DNA of 64,000 nt from an uncultured Lachnospiraceae bacterium (GTDB taxonomy: Bacteria > Bacillota > Clostridia > Lachnospirales > Lachnospiraceae): contig CAJUFN010000011.1 in NCBI GenBank assembly GCA_910585545.1, forward strand, positions 1 to 64,000. The letters run 5' to 3'. The notes under the pieces are model-generated. The model was not told the DNA's origin and ran no database searches. It saw nothing but the letters and a program-made list of their open reading frames with translations. Made by a program: the position numbers and the translations under genes. Shown piece after piece: positions 58,968-64,000 of this stretch. The number at the start of each line of letters is the position of its first letter. The stretch's first letter is position 1.

Positions 58968-59603
58968 ATGACGAAAAGAGAATGGATATTCGCGATTCTA
59001 GAAGGCGTGGTACTTGGACTTATATTATTCTTTGGGGCAGTATTCTCGTTGATGCTGAATCGGGATATAGTGCATATGGAATTGTTTGCGGAGAAGTTAT
59101 TTTTGATTATGGGTGGTTATATATTGGTTGTTTTAGCGATAAAAGGAATACTTTCTATCAGCTTTATAAAAAAAGCCGCAGTGATATTTCAGGGAGCAGG
59201 GATAATCTGGTGGGGATGGCTCTTGGGTCTTGGAATCACAACTGCAGGCGGTTTTATACCAGCATATATTCGCTATATCATTTTGCTAGATGCGATTGTG
59301 TTGATTTGCTATTGGATAGGAAGATTTTTGTATATGAAGCAGATCGCAGAGGAATTGAATGGGGGTAAGTGGAAGAAAGGGTTTGTATTTCTGGAGGATA
59401 TCGAAAAGAAACCGAAAAACGAAGATGAATTCATGACTTGGATTGGAAGGTATTGTCAGAAGAACGGCTTGGATTATGAAGTGTTGCAGTATGGAATCCC
59501 AGCGCAAATCAAAATGGACGGGATACAATATGCAGTAAGGATTACGGAGCGCAGCAGCCTGGCTAGCGGAATAGTACCAGCGATAGAATTTAAACAACTA
59601 TAA
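58968..59603 (+). CDS. Membrane protein paired with LytTR regulator (DUF3021-like)
   Basis: A 211-residue protein with four hydrophobic helices in the first 125 residues (the first, FAILEGVVLGLILFFGAVFS, with the rest near 42, 78 and 105) and a soluble C-terminal part of about 85 residues. The membrane part resembles DUF3021 proteins that accompany LytTR regulators and inhibit them. The soluble extension is not part of the usual family. The gene follows the regulator with no gap. Confidence 0.7.
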   Translation: MTKREWIFAILEGVVLGLILFFGAVFSLMLNRDIVHMELFAEKLFLIMGGYILVVLAIKGILSISFIKKAAVIFQGAGIIWWGWLLGLGITTAGGFIPAYIRYIILLDAIVLICYWIGRFLYMKQIAEELNGGKWKKGFVFLEDIEKKPKNEDEFMTWIGRYCQKNGLDYEVLQYGIPAQIKMDGIQYAVRITERSSLASGIVPAIEFKQL

Positions 59604-59628
59604 AATTGAATTGAGAGGAGAGAGGATT

Positions 59629-59859
59629 ATGTTGAAGATGTTTAAAAAGACTTTTTGGGTTCCTTATAAAGATAGTGCGAATTATCCTACGGTGAGAAAA
59701 GCACAGGAAGCAATTTCAGAATATTGTAAGGAAAATGGGAATTTATATACGTTTATTGGAGAGGATGAAGTAAAGATAGATGGAAAAGTATATGAAATTT
59801 ATCGAGGATATGACCCTGGAAGCGGAGGAAATTATGGAATTAGATGTAGAGAGAAATAG
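59629..59859 (+). CDS. Small protein of unknown function
   Basis: A 76-residue protein starting at ATG 59629 behind GAGGAGAGAGG. It reads LKMFKKTFWVPYKDSANYPT, then an alpha/beta part ending GKVYEIYRGYDPGSGGNYGIRCREK. Its last 40 residues (FIGEDEVKIDGKVYEIYRG) resemble the soluble end of the LytTR partner, DGIQYAVRI, so the two may share a domain. It is the third gene of the LytTR operon. No function can be assigned. Confidence 0.6.
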   Translation: MLKMFKKTFWVPYKDSANYPTVRKAQEAISEYCKENGNLYTFIGEDEVKIDGKVYEIYRGYDPGSGGNYGIRCREK

Positions 59860-59931
59860 ATGATAAGGAGGTGCGCTAGCATCTCCTTTTTGCTATAATG
59901 AAAGCAGGAAATATTAAAAAGGAGGTCTAGT

Positions 59932-60708
59932 ATGAAATATGCAGAAGAAGGCATGCAGTATCATTTGCAGATAAGAAAAGGGGATGTGGGAAAATATGTT
60001 ATTTTACCGGGAGACCCAAAACGGTGTGAGAAGATTGCAAAATACTTTGATAATCCGGTGCTGATTGCAGATAGCAGAGAGTATATTACTTATACCGGAT
60101 ATCTGGATGGGGTAAAAGTGAGTGTGACATCAACGGGAATCGGGGGACCTTCGGCATCGATCGCCATGGAAGAATTAACGAAATGTGGGGCAGATACGTA
60201 TATAAGAGTCGGAACATGCGGCGGAATGGATATTGATGTAAAAGGCGGCGATATTGTAATTGCAACCGGAGCTATCCGAAAAGAAGGAACCAGCAGAGAA
60301 TATGCGCCAATCGAGTTTCCGGCAGTAGCAGACCTTGATGTGACTAATGCACTTGTAAAGTCAGCAAAAGAATTAGGATGCACCTATCATACCGGGGTGG
60401 TGGAGTGTAAAGATTCTTTTTATGGACAGCATGATCCGGAAAGTAAACCGGTTGGATATGAACTTCTGAATAAATGGGATGCGTGGCTCAAGCTTGGATG
60501 CAAAGCTTCCGAGATGGAATCAGCAGCACTTTTTATCGTAGCGAGCTACTTGCATGTAAGGGTAGGCTCTACGTTTCTTGTCGTAGGGAATCAAGAAAGA
60601 GAAAAGAAAGGGCTGGATAATCCAATCGTACATGATACGGATCTGGCTGTGAAAACAACAATCGGGGCATTAAGGGAACTTATAAGACAAGATAGAATAT
60701 CGGAATAA
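59932..60708 (+). CDS. udp: Uridine phosphorylase
   Basis: A 258-residue nucleoside phosphorylase of the PNP/UDP family: [19 protein letters not shown] (phosphate site), [34 protein letters not shown], and [13 protein letters not shown] (ribose-binding Glu). The uridine-type sequence [12 protein letters not shown] near the end fits UDP, which splits uridine into uracil and ribose 1-phosphate. RBS AAAGGAGG. Confidence 0.92.
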   Translation: MKYAEEGMQYHLQIRKGDVGKYVILPGDPKRCEKIAKYFDNPVLIADSREYITYTGYLDGVKVSVTSTGIGGPSASIAMEELTKCGADTYIRVGTCGGMDIDVKGGDIVIATGAIRKEGTSREYAPIEFPAVADLDVTNALVKSAKELGCTYHTGVVECKDSFYGQHDPESKPVGYELLNKWDAWLKLGCKASEMESAALFIVASYLHVRVGSTFLVVGNQEREKKGLDNPIVHDTDLAVKTTIGALRELIRQDRISE

Positions 60709-60710
60709 TA

Positions 60711-60748
60711 AAGTCAAGGCCATCGGATAAGCGGTGGTCTTGACTTAT
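60711..60748. terminator. Bidirectional terminator between udp and the ABC-F gene
   Basis: AAGTCAAGGCCA (60711-60722) pairs with TGGTCTTGACTT (60735-60746) with one mismatch, at the point where the two genes converge. Confidence 0.8.
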
Positions 60749-60752
60749 AAAA

Positions 60753-62309
60753 TCAGAAAATCTTAGTGGTCCATTTTGTGCAGTCCCAAATTTCAGAGAC
60801 TACGTCTTTGTAGAATTCCGGTTCATGACAGATTAAAAGGATACTGCCGCGGTAATCCTGAAGTGCTTTTTTGAGTGCATCCTTTGCATCTACATCCAGA
60901 TGGTTGGTAGGCTCGTCAAGGAGAAGGATATTAGTCTCTTTATTGACGAGTTTGCAAAGACGCACCTTTGCCTGTTCCCCTCCGCTTAATACGCGTACCT
61001 GGCTTTCGATGTGTTTCGTCGTAAGCCCGCATTTTGCAAGCGCAGATCTTACCTCATACTGGGTAAAAGATGGGAACTCGCCCCAGATTTCCTCGATACA
61101 GGTAGTCTTATTATCGCCCTTTACTTCCTGTTCAAAATATCCAATCTGCAAATTCTCACCAAGTTCACAGGAACCGGAAAGAGAAGGGATAAGTCCTAAG
61201 ATGCTTTTTAAAAGCGTTGTCTTTCCGATACCATTTGCACCGACAAGAGCAATTTTGTGTCCGCGCTCCATTGCAAGGGTAAGCGGCTTGGATAATGGTT
61301 CATCATATCCTATGACAAGGTCTTTTGTTTCGAAAATGTATTTGCCTGGTGTTCGCCCAGATTTGAACAGAAACTGTGGCTTTGGACGTTCGGCAGCAAG
61401 CTCGATCACATCCATTTTATCCAGTTTTTTCTGACGTGACATTGCCATATTTCTGGTAGACACGCGGGCTTTGTTACGTGCCACGAAGTCCTTCAATTCA
61501 CTGATTTCCTGTTGCTGACGCTTATAAGCAGCCTCCAGTTGTGCTTTTTTGACTGCATAAACTTCTTCAAAGTGATCGTAATCACCAACATAGCGGTTCA
61601 GTTCCTGATTCTCCATATGATAAATGATGTTGATGACCTCATTTAAGAATGGAATATCGTGGGAAATCAAGATGAATGCATTCTCGTATTCGATAAGATA
61701 ACGTTTTAACCATTCGATATGTTCTTCATCCAGGTAGTTTGTTGGCTCGTCAAGAAGAAGAATATCTGGTTTTTCCAGCAAAAGTTTTCCAAGCAAAACT
61801 TTCGTACGCTGACCGCCGCTTAAGTCTGTCACATCACGGTCAAGACCGATATCGGTAAGCCCTAAAGCACGTCCGACTTCCTCTACTTTGGCGTCAATGA
61901 TATAAAAATCATGTGCATCAAGCATGTCCTGTATTGTGCCAAGTTCTTCCATCATCGCCATCATTTCTTCTTCGGAAGCAGTTCCTAGTGCGTCGCAGAT
62001 ATCATTCATACGAGTTTCCATCTCAAATAAATACGAAAATGCAGATTTTAATACATCTTCAATGGTCATGCCTTTTGTGAGAATCGTATGCTGGTCAAGA
62101 TAGCCGATGCGGATATTTTTTGCCCATTCAATTTTTCCCTCATCCGGTTTCAGATGTCCGGTAATAATATTCATGAAGGTAGATTTTCCTTCACCGTTTG
62201 CGCCGACAAGTCCGATATGTTCCCCCTTTAAAAGACGGAAAGAAACGTCCTGAAATACAGCACGATCTCCAAATCCATGGGAGAGGTGTTCTACGTTTAA
62301 AATACTCAT
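60753..62309 (-). CDS. ABC-F family ATPase
   Basis: A 518-residue protein of two ABC domains without membrane parts. First Walker A GANGEGKST (about 36-44), signature LSGGQRTKVLLGKLL and Walker B ILLLDEPTNYLDEEH; a linker (about 245-290) with LEAAYKRQQQEISELKD; second Walker A GANGIGKTT, signature LSGGEQAKVRLCKLV, Walker B ILLLDEPTNHLD. The pattern is that of YkpA/YbiT-type ABC-F proteins that act on ribosomes, not a transporter. Its 5' region holds a hairpin that may attenuate it. Confidence 0.9.
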   Translation of the reverse strand: MSILNVEHLSHGFGDRAVFQDVSFRLLKGEHIGLVGANGEGKSTFMNIITGHLKPDEGKIEWAKNIRIGYLDQHTILTKGMTIEDVLKSAFSYLFEMETRMNDICDALGTASEEEMMAMMEELGTIQDMLDAHDFYIIDAKVEEVGRALGLTDIGLDRDVTDLSGGQRTKVLLGKLLLEKPDILLLDEPTNYLDEEHIEWLKRYLIEYENAFILISHDIPFLNEVINIIYHMENQELNRYVGDYDHFEEVYAVKKAQLEAAYKRQQQEISELKDFVARNKARVSTRNMAMSRQKKLDKMDVIELAAERPKPQFLFKSGRTPGKYIFETKDLVIGYDEPLSKPLTLAMERGHKIALVGANGIGKTTLLKSILGLIPSLSGSCELGENLQIGYFEQEVKGDNKTTCIEEIWGEFPSFTQYEVRSALAKCGLTTKHIESQVRVLSGGEQAKVRLCKLVNKETNILLLDEPTNHLDVDAKDALKKALQDYRGSILLICHEPEFYKDVVSEIWDCTKWTTKIF

Positions 62310-62323
62310 ATGTATATACTCCT

Positions 62324-62361
62324 TTAAAAACCGGCACGAAGTAGATTACGCGCCGGTTCGT
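62324..62361 (-). terminator. Hairpin with T-run directly before the ABC-F ribosome binding site
   Basis: On the minus strand AACCGGCGCG...CGTGCCGGTT forms a stem of about ten pairs and is followed by TTT, then AAAGGAG within five bases. It ends the spore-coat transcript, but since it lies just in front of the ABC-F start it could act as an attenuator of it. Confidence 0.65.
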
Positions 62362-62382
62362 TCTTTTCTTCTATATAATTTA

Positions 62383-62640
62383 CTATCTCATAGCAGGTTG
62401 TGTCAAGATAGATTTCACATGACTTATTTCTTCCTGAGTTGCTTTCTGTGCCGGAACATAGTAGCTTTTTTCTCTTGCAAGTTCATATAATTTTTCCTGT
62501 GACATTTCGCAGTCATTACGAATCTGCTTCAAACACTGTTTCAATTCTTTGTTCTCAGTCTGCGGAATCATATCTCCGAACATTTTTAATTCGCCGTTTA
62601 CTCCGACAAGTGCGTCAGATACCATTGTTTTATCGTTCAT
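62383..62640 (-). CDS. CotF-like spore coat protein
   Basis: An 85-residue helical protein: MVSDALVGVNGELKMFGDMI, then ENKELKQCLKQIRNDCEMSQEKLYELAREKSYYVPAQ and a short C-terminal IKSILTQPA-type end. This matches the small CotF-family coat proteins of Clostridia (DUF/ferritin-like helices). It follows the next, shorter protein (62652-62834) by 11 bp on the same strand. Confidence 0.82.
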   Translation of the reverse strand: MNDKTMVSDALVGVNGELKMFGDMIPQTENKELKQCLKQIRNDCEMSQEKLYELAREKSYYVPAQKATQEEISHVKSILTQPAMR

Positions 62641-62651
62641 TGTGTCCCCTC

Positions 62652-62834
62652 CTATAAAAATTTCATTAACTGCTGTTTGTTTTTCATCGCGCAGTCAGCA
62701 GCATCGTAGAAAAGTTTTTTTACATCTTCTTCTTGTGCCATGGAAGCATAGTCGCTCATTTTTGCATGTGTGTTTTCGTAGCCGCCGATCAAGTGGCGTA
62801 AGTTTTGTAAATCCAGAATAGAAATTTCAGACAT
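62652..62834 (-). CDS. Short spore-coat/ferritin-like helical protein
   Basis: A 60-residue protein, EISILDLQNLRHLIGGYENT, then YASMAQEEDVKKLFYDAAD. It resembles the N-terminal helix pair of CotF-like proteins, split into a separate gene. Start behind AGGAGG on the minus strand. With the next gene it forms a two-gene operon, probably expressed in sporulation. Confidence 0.75.
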   Translation of the reverse strand: MSEISILDLQNLRHLIGGYENTHAKMSDYASMAQEEDVKKLFYDAADCAMKNKQQLMKFL

Positions 62835-62924
62835 GTTGTGTTCCTCCTTGATTTTCTCATTGCTTGTTACGAACTTAGTATGTGAAAAATGAGCAGTTTT
62901 AAAAGAAGAATTTTCTGGAAAATT

Positions 62925-63656
62925 TTAGTATGTAACACAGGCGTTCATAAAGGCGAAGAATAAATCGCGCATTTTTCGGGAAGTATGGTACATGCATTCC
63001 GGATGCCATTGGACTCCGATCGCAAATGGATGATCATCGATTTCGATTGCTTCGATAACATTGTCGGAAGTTCTGGCACTTGCAATGATATGATCACCGA
63101 GTATGGAGATGCTTTGATGATGATAGCTGTTGGTATATACATTATCTCCCAAAAGCTCGAAAAGTTTCGTATCTGGCTGTATGATTATTTTGTGAAATAC
63201 ATCGCTGCGACTGTCAGAATTTTGCATATGGCAAAGAGAAGGTGTTTCTTTATAGGAAATGTCCTGATAAATTTGTCCATTCCTTGCAATGTTCATAATC
63301 TGCATACCACGGCAGATTGCAAATACGGGTTTTTCCAAAGTTAAGAGGTATTCCATAAAGAGAATCTGGAATTTATCGACAGTAAAGTTCGTAGCTCCCG
63401 ATAAACTAAGTGGTTCCTGGTTAAAAAGCAGGGGAGTGACATCATCGCCACCGCAATATAAAAATCCGTGACAAAGGGAAGCGAGTGCGGAAAATTCACA
63501 TTCTGTTTTGGTAAATGGAATCAAAACGGGAATGCCTCCGGAGGCATTGACGGCATGGATGTAGGTCTGAGGAACATATTGTCTATGCTGCATGCAGCCG
63601 CAGGTTAAGATACCAATGATGGGTTTCGGTGTAGAAATAGATATAAAATCTGACAT
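62925..63656 (-). CDS. Class I glutamine amidotransferase (PuuD-like)
   Basis: A 243-residue peptidase-C26-type enzyme starting at the ATG at 63656 behind AAAGGAG (a longer frame to 63758 has no binding site). Family blocks: PIIGILTCGC, FLYCGGDDVTPLLF, KPVFAICRGMQIMN with the nucleophilic Cys in AICRG, and GVQWHPECM with the catalytic His and Glu. Such proteins cleave gamma-glutamyl compounds, e.g. gamma-glutamyl-GABA. The exact substrate is unknown. It is divergent from the dipeptidase gene. Confidence 0.9.
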   Translation of the reverse strand: MSDFISISTPKPIIGILTCGCMQHRQYVPQTYIHAVNASGGIPVLIPFTKTECEFSALASLCHGFLYCGGDDVTPLLFNQEPLSLSGATNFTVDKFQILFMEYLLTLEKPVFAICRGMQIMNIARNGQIYQDISYKETPSLCHMQNSDSRSDVFHKIIIQPDTKLFELLGDNVYTNSYHHQSISILGDHIIASARTSDNVIEAIEIDDHPFAIGVQWHPECMYHTSRKMRDLFFAFMNACVTY

Positions 63657-63737
63657 AAGAACTCCTTTCGTTGACAAAAATAAGATGCTTTTCATATAAT
63701 AATGAATAGTAGAAAATATGAGAAAAGAGATGAAAAT

Positions 63738-64000
63738 ATGCAGATGATAGACATGCATTGTGATACCATTTGGGGTCTGACAGAGAAAGAAAAAGCGGGG
63801 ATATCAGAAAGCTTAACAGAAAATACGCTGGCAGTAGATGTAAAGGGAATGAGAAAAGCAGGAAGTATGGCACAGTTTTTTGCCTGTTTTATCTACATGA
63901 AGATGTTTGAGGGGGAAAAGCGTTGGGAAGAAGGATTTCAGTATGCAAAAAGGATGCTGAAGCGATTGAAAGAGGAGATTATGCAGAGTACGGATATGGA
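63738..64000 (+). CDS. Membrane dipeptidase (peptidase M19), 5' part
   Basis: The gene runs off the window end after about 87 codons. It starts at ATG 63738 behind AAAGAG. Residues 1-8 read MQMIDMHCDTIW, holding the HxD metal motif of renal-dipeptidase-like enzymes (His7, Asp9), followed by KAGSMAQFFACFIYMKMFEG, a familiar M19 segment. These zinc enzymes hydrolyse dipeptides. Divergent from the amidotransferase gene. Confidence 0.85.
   Translation, partial: MQMIDMHCDTIWGLTEKEKAGISESLTENTLAVDVKGMRKAGSMAQFFACFIYMKMFEGEKRWEEGFQYAKRMLKRLKEEIMQSTDM

Overview
The window is a low-GC Firmicutes chromosome segment, most likely from a gut Lachnospiraceae (Clostridia). That placement is an inference. 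It rests on strong AGGAGG ribosome binding sites, a four-subunit ferredoxin-dependent 2-oxoacid oxidoreductase, hybrid cluster protein, CotF-type spore coat proteins, a second RsmH-like methyltransferase, a KTGD-type C-terminal cell-wall signal and DUF4869/DUF3788 genes that I associate with that family. No rRNA, tRNA or CRISPR array was seen.

Positions 1-17,300 are accessory and patchy. They hold small XRE/Spo0A-C-like/AraC/DUF3788 genes, a leader-peptide-like minigene with a truncated gene stopped at an IS21-like end, an antitoxin remnant, a UPF0175/PIN toxin-antitoxin pair and a decayed IS3-family transposase. A MerR regulator faces an alpha/beta hydrolase across a textbook MerR promoter. 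Next is a response regulator-ABC transporter-histidine kinase locus into which a DAHP synthase gene has been placed between 92-bp direct repeats. A metallo-beta-lactamase-fold hydrolase follows. Then comes a coupled three-gene cassette (TOPRIM-like protein, DUF4869, small P-loop ATPase) that could be an undescribed system, and an isolated nucleotidyltransferase.

Positions 17,300-30,000 hold hcp with a divergent Crp/Fnr regulator, several stand-alone regulators and a retron. The retron has a reverse transcriptase with NAxxH, YCDD and VTG motifs, preceded by a recognisable msr-msd RNA with 14-bp a1/a2 arms; no effector gene is evident. Small housekeeping or stress genes follow (GIY-YIG, SseB, GNAT, NifX-like, DUF1905, AraC/MFS, tag, VOC, DUF3788).

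Positions 29,600-39,400 carry metal homeostasis genes (DtxR-type regulator, FeoB-associated protein, CsoR, CopA with a C-terminal CopZ-like domain), an ECF transporter S component with a kinase, the RsmH paralogue, a PD-(D/E)XK-like nuclease and a sigma/anti-sigma/MscL operon headed by a Cys-rich repeat secreted protein.

Positions 39,400-48,800 are one operon for an Mrp-type cation/proton antiporter with four large antiporter-like subunits. After it come a LamG/FIVAR surface protein, HelD, a DUF2974 lipase-like protein, the porCDAB-type operon, a LytTR regulator with a membrane partner, uridine phosphorylase, an ABC-F ATPase, two CotF-like proteins, a class I glutamine amidotransferase and the start of an M19 dipeptidase cut by the window end.

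A palindromic repeat of about 36 bp with a GC-rich tail occurs three times behind gene ends (25.7, 29.6 and 39.2 kb). Several operators can be read directly (MerR, Crp/Fnr, CsoR, DtxR-like, OmpR-type direct repeats, LytTR).
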